Shown here piece by piece: positions 15,341 to 25,002 of a stretch of DNA of 40,949 nt. The stretch covers positions 1 through 40,949 of the forward strand of contig CALKUU010000123.1 of the NCBI GenBank assembly GCA_937996665.1, written 5' to 3'. The DNA is from an uncultured Xenococcaceae cyanobacterium. GTDB lineage: Bacteria > Cyanobacteriota > Cyanobacteriia > Cyanobacteriales > Xenococcaceae. Positions within the stretch are counted from its first letter, which is position 1. Each line of letters opens with the position of its first letter. The translations under genes were made by a program, and so were the position numbers. The notes under the pieces are model-generated. The model was not told where the DNA came from. It made no database searches and saw only the letters and a list, made by a program, of their open reading frames with translations.

Positions 15341-16474
15341 TTATGCTGGTTGAGGAAAAGAAATTATGAATTCTGTTCCTTTCCCTATTTGGCTGGTTAC
15401 GTTTATTTGACCGCCACTAAGTTCGACTAGCTTTGTGACGACGGCTAGTCCTAGGCCATGACCAGGGATATTATCTATATTTGCTCCGCGATAAAAAGGT
15501 TCAAATAGTTGCTTAAGATCTTTAGGACTAATTCCGATACCTTGGTCTTCGATCTTGAAACTAACTTCTTGCCGATTAGAAACGACTATCAACTTGATCG
15601 CCTTACCTTCGGGAGAATATTTAATTGCATTTTCTAAGAGGTTGGTCAGAATTAACTGGAGTATTCTCCGATCTAAAATTACTGATGAGTTATCCCCTTG
15701 ATGAGTAAAGTTAATCTGCTGAGAATCACCACTGCATAACTGAAGGTCGGATAATAAATTGCGACAAAATTGCTTGATTTTTAATAGTTCTGGTTCACAC
15801 TTTAAATTCCCCCGCTCGATTTTGCCTAAAATCAACCATTCGTCAATTAGCAAACTTAAAGTATCAACGCCCCTCTGCATCCTTTCTAGATATTCTCTAA
15901 CTTTGCTGGGCTTCCAGCCTTCACCATAGCGTTTTAAGAGATTGGAGGAAAAGGAAATTATATTCAAAGGAGTACGTAATTCATGGGAAACCATGGAAAC
16001 TAACTTTTTCTCTTGGTGGAGAATTTGCTGAATTTTCTGTTCTGCCTGTTTGTGTTTGGTAATATCGATCGCAGTAATCAGAGTCGCTGTTTTTTTACCA
16101 AAGTTAACTAGTCTAAAAGAGCAGTCTAACCAGCATTCTCGTGCATTTTTAGTTAGTAACTTAACCTCTTTATTGGGAGTATCGCTGCGTTTATCTTTAG
16201 GATCATCACTTGCCAATATTTGAATTTGTTGTTCGAGTTGCAGCTGCGAGCCTAAGTTAGTACTGCTTAACAACTCATCTTGATTGTAGCCAGTCAAGAT
16301 TTTAGTCATGGGATTGGCGTAACAAATTTGACGATCCTGAAAAATCAAGATTGCAACTTGGGTATTTTCAATTAAAGTCTGAAATTCAAATACTTCTGGT
16401 TGATAATCTTGTAAATCCGCTCGCTCGTTTATTAAAGCCTTATTCCTTAGACTTTTAGAGTTTGAGACAGTCAT
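15341..16474 (-). CDS. PAS-domain sensor histidine kinase
   Basis: This 377-aa soluble kinase has a PAS domain at about 25-145 (AILIFQDRQICYANPMTKIL, then LLTKNARECWLDCSFRLV). A HisKA dimerisation helix follows with the phosphorylated His in MVSHELRTPLNIISFSS. The HATPase_c domain has the N-box NLLENAIKYSPEG, G1 KIEDQGIGIS, an F-box LFEPFYRG and G2 GHGLGLAVV. No membrane segments are present, so it senses a cytosolic signal or partner. It is transcribed ahead of the AraC-type regulator and almost certainly phosphorylates it. Confidence 0.93.
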   Translation of the reverse strand: MTVSNSKSLRNKALINERADLQDYQPEVFEFQTLIENTQVAILIFQDRQICYANPMTKILTGYNQDELLSSTNLGSQLQLEQQIQILASDDPKDKRSDTPNKEVKLLTKNARECWLDCSFRLVNFGKKTATLITAIDITKHKQAEQKIQQILHQEKKLVSMVSHELRTPLNIISFSSNLLKRYGEGWKPSKVREYLERMQRGVDTLSLLIDEWLILGKIERGNLKCEPELLKIKQFCRNLLSDLQLCSGDSQQINFTHQGDNSSVILDRRILQLILTNLLENAIKYSPEGKAIKLIVVSNRQEVSFKIEDQGIGISPKDLKQLFEPFYRGANIDNIPGHGLGLAVVTKLVELSGGQINVTSQIGKGTEFIISFPQPA

Positions 16475-16851
16475 AAAGGATTTATTCTCTGGTTTGATTT
16501 AATACATATATACCTAGCTAGTTAAGGTTAACTAAGTTATTCAAGTAGGTTAATCTGAATTATATCTTAGAACGTCTAAATTTTGACCATAATTATTTTT
16601 ATAGTTAAGTTAGTATGTTTAGCGATCACTAAATATAAGTAAATATCTTCTTTCATAACCTATATGGCAAGGATAGATAACTATTTTGACTAGACTGTAC
16701 AAACAGCTTGAGAAAGCAGTATTATGTGATTATCGTTTTACAAATTACTATTTATTAATTAACTAAGTTAATCTCAAGACGATCAACTAGATTGACATCA
16801 CCCCAATCACTCTTCCCAGTCAAATATTTAAGTAAAGTATTGTAATTTTAA
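16475..16851. other. Divergent intergenic region with repeated TTAACTAAGTTA
   Basis: This 377-base spacer lies between the divergent kinase and NB-ARC genes. It holds no gene. TTAACTAAGTTA occurs at 16528-16539 and again at 16759-16770 in the same orientation, an arrangement that a dimeric or AraC-type regulator could use. Confidence 0.4.
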
Positions 16852-18513
16852 ATGTCGGTAACCTTAGAGACAGTAGTAAACAAGATCAATGATTTAGTCT
16901 TTGTCAAAAAAGATCGTCACCTAAAAGAGGTTGAAAAGCTTGTTTTGCAAGGCGCGTGGTCAGCTAAAACCTATGAGCAGATAGCCGAAAATTGTCAATA
17001 TAGTCTGGGCTATATCAAGCAAGCAGCAGCACCTAGATTATGGAAATTATTGTCCGAACTACTGTCAGAAAATATTAGTAAAACCAACTTTAGAGTAGTA
17101 ATCGAACGGCAATGGGGTAAGGAGTTAAAACCATCGGTTGATCAGCAAACAGCCAATAAAGTTAATATAGTTAACTATCAACCAAGTCAACAGCAAATAC
17201 CCAAAATAAATATTTGCTATGGACGATCGCAGGAACTAGCCTTATTAAATCAATGGCTAGTGAAAGATCACTGCCGCTTATTATCGATTGTTGGCATGGG
17301 CGGAATTGGTAAAACTACTTTGGCAGTTAAGTGTGTTGAAGAAGTACAAGACCAATTTGAGCTGATAATTTGGCGGAATCTGCGAAATATTAGCTCGGTT
17401 GATGATTTAATTACTGACTTAGTTTCCTTGATCTCTTGTCAATCAAATCAAAATTTGCCAGAAGAGATAGGCGATCGCATTTCACTCTTGATCGATAATT
17501 TACGCCACCATAGATGTCTGATTGTCTTGGATACGACTACAGCAATTTTACAAAGTGGTAGTTTAGCCGGCAAATATAGAGCCGAATATCAAGACTACGG
17601 CAAACTCTTACACCGATTAGGACAAGAATCCCATCAAAGCTGTTTGTTGGTCGTAGCAAGAGAAAAACCAAGAGAAGTCGCCATCCTAGAAGGAGAAGAG
17701 TATCCAGTTCATTGTCTTACTCTCAAAGGCTTAGATTCAGCGGCTAAAGAGATTTTTCAAGCCAAAAAACTACTAGATCCAGAAAAATGGTCGGAATTGA
17801 TTCAGATATATCGTGGCAATCCTTTAGCTTTAAACTTCATTGCGAACACGATCAGAGACTTATTTGCGGGTAAAGTCGCTACTTTTCTTCGGCAGCAAAC
17901 TATTGTGTTTGGAGAATTAAACGATCTTTTGGACGAACAGTTTGAATACTTATCAAATTTGGAAATAGAAATTCTTTACTGGTTGGCAATTACAGAATCG
18001 CCCCTGTCTTTATCTCAATTACGTTCTAATTTAATTTTTGTTAGTTCTCAAGGTAAACTGCTTGAGTCCTTAGAATCCCTGCTAAGGCGATCGCTGATTG
18101 AAAGAGAATTGACAGCGGAGGAAATAGTATTTTCTTTACCCCAACCAATAGTTCAGCAATATATCATCAATCGAATTTGTGAGACGGTTTGTCAAGAAAT
18201 TGAGAAAGTGAGCAAAAACCAAAAACTCGAACAGCTAGAACTATTAAGAAATTTAGCTTTGTCAGCCAATGAACCCAATTCAGACAAGGATAAACCCTTA
18301 GTTATCCAATTAATTGTCAATCAACTCTGTAGAATTTTAAGGGACGAGAATTTAGTCCAGGAAAAGTTAACTAAAATCATAGCTCTAGTTTCGGGCAAAA
18401 CTACTTTAGTAGTTGGACATACGCAAAATAACCTCGAACAATTGTTGCGAGAACTACAATTAAACTTTGAGCAGAAAATTCCCTATCAAGTAGCCTCAGA
18501 AGTCATAACATGA
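16852..18513 (+). CDS. NB-ARC ATPase with N-terminal helix-turn-helix-like domain
   Basis: This 553-aa STAND-type ATPase has an N-terminal ~95-residue helical domain (TYEQIAENCQYSLGYIKQAA) resembling the HTH-like start domain common on cyanobacterial NB-ARC/WD40 proteins. The NB-ARC core follows from about residue 115: GRSQELALLNQWL, P-loop GMGGIGKTTLAVK (~148), Walker B RCLIVLDTT, and GNPLALNFIA (GxP motif, ~325). A winged-helix-like region with LYWLAITESPLSLSQL comes next. The usual WD40 or TPR sensor is missing; instead ~120 helical residues end the protein. Its final codons overlap the kinase start by four bases (ATGA), so the two are translationally coupled. It may be a signalling switch working with that kinase. 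Confidence 0.85.
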   Translation: MSVTLETVVNKINDLVFVKKDRHLKEVEKLVLQGAWSAKTYEQIAENCQYSLGYIKQAAAPRLWKLLSELLSENISKTNFRVVIERQWGKELKPSVDQQTANKVNIVNYQPSQQQIPKINICYGRSQELALLNQWLVKDHCRLLSIVGMGGIGKTTLAVKCVEEVQDQFELIIWRNLRNISSVDDLITDLVSLISCQSNQNLPEEIGDRISLLIDNLRHHRCLIVLDTTTAILQSGSLAGKYRAEYQDYGKLLHRLGQESHQSCLLVVAREKPREVAILEGEEYPVHCLTLKGLDSAAKEIFQAKKLLDPEKWSELIQIYRGNPLALNFIANTIRDLFAGKVATFLRQQTIVFGELNDLLDEQFEYLSNLEIEILYWLAITESPLSLSQLRSNLIFVSSQGKLLESLESLLRRSLIERELTAEEIVFSLPQPIVQQYIINRICETVCQEIEKVSKNQKLEQLELLRNLALSANEPNSDKDKPLVIQLIVNQLCRILRDENLVQEKLTKIIALVSGKTTLVVGHTQNNLEQLLRELQLNFEQKIPYQVASEVIT

Positions 18514-20714
18514 GCTATTGTATTAACCCTTGGTGCTTTGAGCGGCAAAATCCTGACGAACTAGAATCTTGCTCAAGTTGTGGCACCAATTTAAGCATTA
18601 ACGAACGCTATCGCATTATTCGACCCTTAAGAAAACTAAATAGCTCTCATCAGACAGAAATTTTTGAGATCGATAATCTAGGAAAAATCAAGGTTCTCAA
18701 GGTCTTGAAAAGCGATCGCCATCGCTTAATTCAACTATTTAAGCAAGAAGCGAATATTCTTAAGCAACTGCAACACTTAGATATTCCCGCAGTTGACAAT
18801 TGTTTCACCCTGACCCTAGAAGACAGTGGAAAGCAACTTCATTGCCTAGTTATGGAATTAATTCCTGGGCAGAATTTAGAACAATGGTTAGAACAGAATG
18901 ACGTTTTAGCTGAAGAATTAGCTCTAGATTGGCTATCTCAGCTAACTCAATTTCTCCAAGACATCCATCAAGCAGGGATTTTACATCGAGACATAAAACC
19001 TTCCAATATCATATTGCGTCCGAATGGGAAGTTAGTACTGATTGATTTCGGCACAGCTAGACAGCTTTCTCAAACTTATATTGACAAGCTCGAACAAGGA
19101 GACCTCACCAGAGTTTATACCTCTGGATATACTGCCCCAGAGCAAATCCAAGGGCAAGCAGTTTGTCGCTCCGATTTTTTCTCTTTAGGGCGCACTTTTG
19201 TTTATTTATTAACAAGAATACATCCCGATAAACTCTTAACAGACCCCCAAACCGAAGAATTGATCTGGAGAGAACAAGCACCTCAAATTTCTCCACCCTT
19301 AGCAAATTTAATCGATGAATTAATTAACCAGCAACTCCAGCAGCGCCTTCAACAACCACAGTTGATGCTCGAAAAAATCAAATTAGAGCGAGAAATACCG
19401 CCTCATAAGTTGCCTAGCGGAGGACAATTACCAATATTTCACAGGATCAGCTCCCCTAGTGAATCTAATTGGTCTAATACCTGCTCCAGCATAGTCAAAA
19501 TGCTATCTATCAGTATGGCGATCACTGTAATAATTATGGGAGCTAGATATCTAGGTTGGCTGCAACCTTTAGAGCTTCAAGCATTTGACCGCCTGTTCGA
19601 ATTACGACCAATTGAACAAGCAGATCCACGTTTTCTTCTTGTTTCCATCGATGAGACTGACATTCAATACCAAAATCAAAGAAGCATGTCTATGCGTGGC
19701 TCACTGTCAGATGAAGCCCTCCTAAGAATTTTAGAAAAACTAGAAAAATATGGAGCCAAAACAATTGGGATTGATATCTACCGTGATTTTCCCGTTAATC
19801 CTGAATATTCCGAGCTAAAAACCTATCTAAGTTCCAGCAGCAATCTGTTTGCTCCCTGCAAAGTTCCTGCACCTCAAGATGGAGACCCCAATGGGGTTGC
19901 ACCTCCTCCTGAAGTGCCAGAATCCCGTTTAGGTTTCAGCGATATTGTGGCAGATGATCACGAGGTTGTGCGCCGCCATCTAATCAATTTAACGCCGCCA
20001 ATTATTTCTACCTGTAATACTGAGTCTGCCTTTAGTCTTCAGATCGCACGGCACTATTTAGACACCCAAGGCATCGTCTCCCAGGTGACAAAAGAGGGAG
20101 AACTAAAGATTGGCAAAATTTTGTTTAAACCTCTAGATAGTCATACAAGTGGATATCAAAACTTTGACGCCTCAGGATATCAAATCATGCTTAACTATCG
20201 TTCTTTATCTTCTCCTTCAGATATTGCTCAACAAATATCACTGATAAATTTTCTAGACAAGGATCTTGATCTGGAATTAGAGGCTTTAATCAAAGATCGC
20301 ATAGTTTTGGTTGGGGTTACCGCGCCCAGTAGCGCCGACAATTGGCAAACCCCTTTTAGCAAATCGGCACCTAGAGAGCAAAAAACAATACCAGGGGTTT
20401 TTGTGCAAGCTCATGCTATTTCTCAACTTATTAGTGCCGTTCTCGATCAGCGATCGTTAATTTGGAGTTGGCCTTTGAAACTAGAACTACTCTGGGTATT
20501 TGCCTGGTCTGGATTAGGCGTAGTTTTAGTTTGGTTTATTCGTCGTCCTATTTATCTGGGACTAGCAATTGCAGCTACACTTTTCCTCTTATTTAGCATT
20601 TGTTTTGGTATTTTAACTAAAGGAGGATGGATACCACTTATACCGCCCATTTTAGGATTAACAATTACTTCAGTAGTTATCACACGACTAATTCGCCAGC
20701 CTTCCCATTATTGA
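18510..20714 (+). CDS. Ser/Thr protein kinase fused to CHASE2 sensor
   Basis: This 734-aa protein starts with a four-Cys zinc ribbon (CINPWC...CSSCG, 4-24). A Hanks-type kinase domain follows (~30-275) with KVLKVLK, catalytic loop HRDIKPSN (~160), metal loop LIDFGTAR and YTAPEQ. A membrane helix (~328-345) leads to an extracytoplasmic CHASE2 domain (~350-640; ELRPIEQADPRFLLVSIDE, and YGAKTIGIDIYRDFP). At least two more membrane helices complete the C-terminus. The order is inverted relative to most CHASE2 sensors, where the output domain comes last. It overlaps the NB-ARC gene by four bases and is followed after 16 bases by a DUF928 gene. The whole operon probably signals cell-envelope conditions. 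Confidence 0.92.
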   Translation: MSYCINPWCFERQNPDELESCSSCGTNLSINERYRIIRPLRKLNSSHQTEIFEIDNLGKIKVLKVLKSDRHRLIQLFKQEANILKQLQHLDIPAVDNCFTLTLEDSGKQLHCLVMELIPGQNLEQWLEQNDVLAEELALDWLSQLTQFLQDIHQAGILHRDIKPSNIILRPNGKLVLIDFGTARQLSQTYIDKLEQGDLTRVYTSGYTAPEQIQGQAVCRSDFFSLGRTFVYLLTRIHPDKLLTDPQTEELIWREQAPQISPPLANLIDELINQQLQQRLQQPQLMLEKIKLEREIPPHKLPSGGQLPIFHRISSPSESNWSNTCSSIVKMLSISMAITVIIMGARYLGWLQPLELQAFDRLFELRPIEQADPRFLLVSIDETDIQYQNQRSMSMRGSLSDEALLRILEKLEKYGAKTIGIDIYRDFPVNPEYSELKTYLSSSSNLFAPCKVPAPQDGDPNGVAPPPEVPESRLGFSDIVADDHEVVRRHLINLTPPIISTCNTESAFSLQIARHYLDTQGIVSQVTKEGELKIGKILFKPLDSHTSGYQNFDASGYQIMLNYRSLSSPSDIAQQISLINFLDKDLDLELEALIKDRIVLVGVTAPSSADNWQTPFSKSAPREQKTIPGVFVQAHAISQLISAVLDQRSLIWSWPLKLELLWVFAWSGLGVVLVWFIRRPIYLGLAIAATLFLLFSICFGILTKGGWIPLIPPILGLTITSVVITRLIRQPSHY

Positions 20715-20730
20715 GTTAAAGATTAAGATT

Positions 20731-21540
20731 ATGAGCTTTAAATTACGCTGGAAACTCAAAGTTCTATTTCTATTTACATTGTTCAAGCTAATTAACTGTG
20801 ATAGTTTGAGTTTGGCTCAGGCAAAACCCCCTCAAGACCCTAAAACTAATAATATCGAAGCCCCAAATACTAACTCTTCCAAACTCAAATTACCCGCTCG
20901 TGGCTCTCCTGTTGGTCGTCGTCGAGGAGGGACTAGTCGCAATAATTGTCTACCACTCGATTCACCTCTTACTGCTCTAGTGCCAGGGTCAGAAACATCA
21001 ACTGGACTAGTTCAATCTAAATCCTATCTTGCTTCAACTATCTCCGAGAACCCTACATTTTGGGTGTACATTCCAAAATTGCCCGACCAAATGCAGACAG
21101 GAGAGTTTATTTTGCAAACTGAAGCAGGACAAGACATCAAGCGGACTCAAATTAAACTACCATCTACCGAAAGTGTCATTGCAATAACTCTTCCCCCTAA
21201 TTCTGAGCATTCATTAACGATAGGAAAAAAATATCATTGGTACTTCAAAATTTACTGTGGGAAATCGATTCTGCAAAGCGATTATTTTTTTATTGATGCC
21301 TGGATTGAAAGAATAGAAGCTTCACCTGAATTAAAATATCGACTACAAACAACCAATTTAGCAAACCATCTAATCCACCAAGATCTTTATGTTTGGTATG
21401 ATGCAATCACAATTCTAGGACAAAAATTACTAGTAGAACCTAATGACGATAAATTACAAACGGATTGGGTTCAAATGTTAAAGTCCATAGATTTGTTAGA
21501 TATTAGCAATTCATCAATAATCAAGGTTTATCAACTGTAG
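20731..21540 (+). CDS. Secreted DUF928-type protein
   Basis: This 269-aa protein has a cleavable-looking signal peptide (KVLFLFTLFKLINCDSLSLA then QAKPP). The DUF928 hallmark GSPVGRRRGGTSRNNC starts near residue 58 and is followed by LTALVPGS and a beta-rich domain with FWVYIPKLP. DUF928 proteins are periplasmic or envelope proteins of unknown function, found in cyanobacteria next to CHASE2 or CHAT genes and secretion porins. Here it follows the CHASE2 kinase by 16 bases. It may be a ligand or partner of the extracytoplasmic CHASE2 domain (inference). Confidence 0.88.
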   Translation: MSFKLRWKLKVLFLFTLFKLINCDSLSLAQAKPPQDPKTNNIEAPNTNSSKLKLPARGSPVGRRRGGTSRNNCLPLDSPLTALVPGSETSTGLVQSKSYLASTISENPTFWVYIPKLPDQMQTGEFILQTEAGQDIKRTQIKLPSTESVIAITLPPNSEHSLTIGKKYHWYFKIYCGKSILQSDYFFIDAWIERIEASPELKYRLQTTNLANHLIHQDLYVWYDAITILGQKLLVEPNDDKLQTDWVQMLKSIDLLDISNSSIIKVYQL

Positions 21541-21641
21541 GATTACTTTCTAAAATTGCTGTCAGCTTAACCTTAGGCAATTACAAAAATAAAGAATTGC
21601 ACTGTGTTACGAACATTTTTGCAACACTTCCTAGTTATGAT

Positions 21642-22568
21642 TTACCGAAATGGCTTCCAACTTTTTTCTTGATAACCGAAATCAAATAATTGAGGATGAA
21701 AAATCTCGGCTAATATTTCTGCTGAATCAACCAATCGAGGACCAGGGCGATTAAAATAAGCATTGCCATCGACAATAAATACTTTCCCGTTTTGCACTGC
21801 TTTTAAACTGTTCCAGTTTGGATGTTGAGTTAAGACGGTAGATTCTTTTTCTGTTCTTTCTAAATCAAAGCCACAGGGCATAATTACAATTACATCAGGA
21901 TCTGCTTCAGCTAAACTATCCCAAGAGATATAGGGAGAATGTTTTCCCTTGACGCTTAATAGAGATTTTCCCCCAGCAAGTTCAATTAATTCGGGAATCC
22001 AGTTTGCTCCTACCATTAAGGGTTCAGTCCATTCAATGGCAACAACAGTCGGTTTCTCGCTCTTGTTTTTAACTTCGCTCGCAATTATCTTAATCCGACT
22101 TTGTAATTTATCTAAAGCAGCTTGAGAATCAACTCCTAAAATTTGGGCTACCCGTTTAATATCGTCCCAAACTTCGTTTAATAAATCTGGTTGGAGAGAA
22201 ATAATTTGAGGATGGGAGTTAGTTAGTTTAGCGATCGCTTTTTCTACTTCAGGTAAGTTAACCGCGCAGACATCACATTGATCTTGAGTAATGATGTGAG
22301 TGGGCTGAAGCTCTTCTAAAATTTCGGTTTTTATTTTGTAAATGCTTAGAGCTTTTTGCATTAAAGTTTGGACATCACCATCAATCTCGTTGCTTGTTTT
22401 ATTGCTGTTGAGTCTGGCTTCGGTGCATACAGGTAAGTCTTTAACAGAAGGAGGATAATCGCATTCATGAGAGCGTCCGACTAAAGCATCGGTCAAACCT
22501 AAACAGTCAATAATTTCTGTGGCAGAGGGAAGTAAGGAAACTATTTGAAGATCAGCTATATCGGTCAT
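21642..22568 (-). CDS. Cobalamin/metallophore-binding protein (BtuF-like, no signal peptide)
   Basis: This 308-aa protein belongs to the TroA/BtuF-like periplasmic-binding fold. Characteristic parts are RIVSLLPSATEI-like QIVSLLPSATEIIDCLGL at the start, GRSHECDYP, PTHIITQDQCDVCAVN (~95), LIELAGGKSLLS and DPDVIVIMPCGFDLERT. The family binds vitamin B12 or Fe-siderophores for ABC import. This protein begins almost directly with the first strand and has neither a Sec signal nor a lipobox, a form common in cyanobacteria. A cytosolic role or a missed upstream start are both possible. No permease or ATPase genes are adjacent. It is convergent with DUF928. Confidence 0.88.
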   Translation of the reverse strand: MTDIADLQIVSLLPSATEIIDCLGLTDALVGRSHECDYPPSVKDLPVCTEARLNSNKTSNEIDGDVQTLMQKALSIYKIKTEILEELQPTHIITQDQCDVCAVNLPEVEKAIAKLTNSHPQIISLQPDLLNEVWDDIKRVAQILGVDSQAALDKLQSRIKIIASEVKNKSEKPTVVAIEWTEPLMVGANWIPELIELAGGKSLLSVKGKHSPYISWDSLAEADPDVIVIMPCGFDLERTEKESTVLTQHPNWNSLKAVQNGKVFIVDGNAYFNRPGPRLVDSAEILAEIFHPQLFDFGYQEKSWKPFR

Positions 22569-22972
22569 AGATTATGGTTTGCCTGAATGAGATTTCTATT
22601 TACAATCTATATCGAATTAGGCTTTAGGTTTAAATCTAGTTTTTTGCTCGGGAGTTAAAAGTCTTATTCTCTATTTGTAGCCTTGCTTTCCAGAATTGGT
22701 ATTAGTTGGGCAGATCGCGATGATATAAAAGTTAGTCAAAAACCAAAAATAATCAAGAAATTGCTACCTCTCTAATTCAAAAATCTCAGGGTTGGATAGT
22801 TGGATTAGAAGTCAAGTTTGACTGTTACCAATACTCGGTTACTGCTCAAAATTCAGGAATTGTGCATCCTAAGTTGTGAGACAAAGAATTAAAAAATGGA
22901 ACCAAATCGAAAAATAGCTTGCCAAATTAACGGTAGATAAACCAGTAGAACAAACAAAGGAAATCTAGATTA
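22569..22972 (+). other. Intergenic stretch with possible gene remnant
   Basis: No intact gene is seen in these ~400 bases. Two overlapping frames on the plus strand read like protein fragments: RIGISWADRDDIKVSQKP near 22692, and, one frame over, SQGWIVGLEVKFDCYQY and SGIVHPKL up to a stop at 22877-22879. Together they could be the tail of a frameshifted gene. I do not recognise the family. Confidence 0.25.
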
Positions 22973-23116
22973 ATGAATATTAACTGGAGCAAGCTAATCA
23001 ACAGTCTACTATCTTGGCTAACCACAGCAATCCTCTTAAGCATAATTGGGTTGGATAATTTGGCAGACAATAGCAAATTTGTTTACCAAAAGACATTCTT
23101 AACTATGCTCGGCTAG
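22973..23116 (+). CDS. Possible 47-aa single-membrane-helix peptide
   Basis: The ATG at 22973 is preceded by AAAGGAAA about 10 bases upstream. The product starts MNINWSKLINSLLSWLTTAI, continues LLSIIGL and ends with a polar tail closing at TAG 23114. One membrane helix or signal-like segment is predicted. It lies 31 bases before the FhaC-like gene on the same strand and could be its upstream partner, or the amputated start of a larger gene. There is no homology evidence. Confidence 0.35.
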   Translation: MNINWSKLINSLLSWLTTAILLSIIGLDNLADNSKFVYQKTFLTMLG

Positions 23117-23147
23117 ACCAAAAAATCGGAAAAAGTTGAAGTATCTA

Positions 23148-24851
23148 ATGAAAATCGCTTTAAATTTTAAGTTTAAATTCCTCTCTATCTTTTGGTTAGT
23201 AACCGCTATTTCTTTGGCTTTATCTTGGGAAATCAAGGCTCAAGATATCACTCCACCTTTACCCCCCCAAATTAAACCCACTGAACCAGAAACTCTACCT
23301 CTACTCGAAGAACTATTGCCTAATCTACAACAATCACCTTCAGAAGAATCCGATCAGAAAGAACCAGAGGTTCTCGATACGGTTTTTATTCAGAAATTTG
23401 TAATTATGGGGAGTACTGTTTTCACGCCAGAAGAATTAGCCGCAGTTCTTAAACCATTTACAGGCAGAAGAGTTTCATTTGCGAAGCTTTTAGCTGCACA
23501 ACAAGCAATTGACAAACTCTATATCGAAAATGGCTACATCACTTCGGGGACTTTCCTGCCTCCCCAACAGATAAAGAGGGGAATCGTCACTATTGAGGTG
23601 ATCGAAGGATCTTTAGAAGAGATTCAACTAACTGGCTTAGATCGCTTAGATGCTGATTATGTCCGCAGTCGTCTTGAAATTGCCACTAAAGCTCCACTTC
23701 AGCAAGAAAAACTTCTCAATGCCCTCCAGCTACTTCAATTAGATCCTCTGATTGAAAATTTAGCAGCAGAGCTTACCGCAGGTACAAAAACTGGGACTAG
23801 CATCTTAAAACTAGAACTAACTGAGACCGACCCTTTTGATTTAACTTTCAGTTTTGACAATTTTCGCGCCCCTAGTGTGGGGACAAATCGCCTGCAAGCT
23901 AGACTAACTCATCGTAATTTACTAGGCTTTGGCGATCGCTTCAATATTGGTTATCTCAATACCGAAGGTAGCGATTCGCTTAACGATCTTAATTACACCT
24001 TTCCAGTTAATGCCCGCAATGGCACTCTTAATTTTCGTTTAAGTTTTACGGATAGCGAAATTATCGAAGAACCATTTGATCAGATTGGGATCGAATCAGA
24101 AAATCTCACCTATGAATTTACTTTTCGTCAGCCTATATTGCAAAAACCCAACGAAGATATAGCGATCGGTTTTACTTTTGCTCGCAACGAATCTACACTT
24201 GATGAAACTTTTGCCCTCTCCCGAGGAGCGGATACAGAGGGTGAGACAAATATTAGTGCCTTACGTTTTTTTCAAGAATACACCAATCGCAATGCCAAGC
24301 AAGTTTTTGCTTTACGTTCCCAGTTTAGTTTAGGACTCAATCTTTTTGATGCCACTATCAATGAAGATGATCTTCCCGATAGTGAGTTTGTCGCTTGGCG
24401 TGGACAGTTGCAATATCTAAGATTACTCAATCCTGATCTAACTCTCTTGTTGCGCTCAGATTTACAATTTGCCACCGAAGTCTTAGTTCCTGTCGAACAG
24501 TTTAGTTTGGGGGGTGCGCTCAGTGTTAGGGGCTTTCGTCAAGATGCTTTACTTGGGGACAATGGTTGGTTTAATTCGGCAGAAATTAGAGCTACTGTGG
24601 TGAGAATCCCTAAGTGGAAAACAAGTTTTCAACTCACTCCTTTTTTTGATGTAGGTACGGTTTGGAATACGGATAATTTGAGCATTAGCCCTAATACCCT
24701 GGTCTCCACTGGTATTGGCTTGCGGATTCAAGTTGATGACTATTTAGCTGCTCGTCTAGATTGGGGTATTCCTTTGGTAAAGCTCGAAACTAATGGTGAT
24801 ACTTTGCAAGAAAATGGCGTTTATTTTTCAGTGGAAATTAAACCATTTTAG
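23148..24851 (+). CDS. FhaC/ShlB-type two-partner secretion porin (POTRA + beta-barrel)
   Basis: This ~567-aa Omp85-superfamily transporter has a signal peptide with LSIFWLVTAISLALSW ending near KAQD. A Pro/Glu-rich linker follows. POTRA domains come next (from ~78: KFVIMGSTVFTPEELAAVL, YIENGYITSGTFLPPQQI and GIVTIEVIEGSLEEI), then a 16-strand barrel from ~225 with the L6 loop motif SVRGFRQD (~460) and a terminal strand VYFSVEIKPF. It exports large beta-helical TpsA proteins. No TpsA partner lies in the window. A TTG at 23136 opens the frame four codons earlier, and both starts are possible. I prefer the ATG because it starts the signal peptide. It is divergent from the BtuF-like gene. Confidence 0.93.
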   Translation: MKIALNFKFKFLSIFWLVTAISLALSWEIKAQDITPPLPPQIKPTEPETLPLLEELLPNLQQSPSEESDQKEPEVLDTVFIQKFVIMGSTVFTPEELAAVLKPFTGRRVSFAKLLAAQQAIDKLYIENGYITSGTFLPPQQIKRGIVTIEVIEGSLEEIQLTGLDRLDADYVRSRLEIATKAPLQQEKLLNALQLLQLDPLIENLAAELTAGTKTGTSILKLELTETDPFDLTFSFDNFRAPSVGTNRLQARLTHRNLLGFGDRFNIGYLNTEGSDSLNDLNYTFPVNARNGTLNFRLSFTDSEIIEEPFDQIGIESENLTYEFTFRQPILQKPNEDIAIGFTFARNESTLDETFALSRGADTEGETNISALRFFQEYTNRNAKQVFALRSQFSLGLNLFDATINEDDLPDSEFVAWRGQLQYLRLLNPDLTLLLRSDLQFATEVLVPVEQFSLGGALSVRGFRQDALLGDNGWFNSAEIRATVVRIPKWKTSFQLTPFFDVGTVWNTDNLSISPNTLVSTGIGLRIQVDDYLAARLDWGIPLVKLETNGDTLQENGVYFSVEIKPF

Positions 24852-25002
24852 TTATAGTAATTTCTTTATCAATCGCTATTTAATTAACCTGATAATGCCG
24901 TTTTCAGTAATCAGAAAATAATTAAGATCTGGATTAGTTAATTGAACTACTTCGCGTTAGGATCGGATAAGCTTCAGGCTATTGGAATAGGGAGTAAATC
25001 GT

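Noticed and set aside
24272..24731. Minus-strand open frames inside the FhaC-like gene
   Set aside because: They are antisense shadows of well-conserved barrel sequence, with no ribosome sites.
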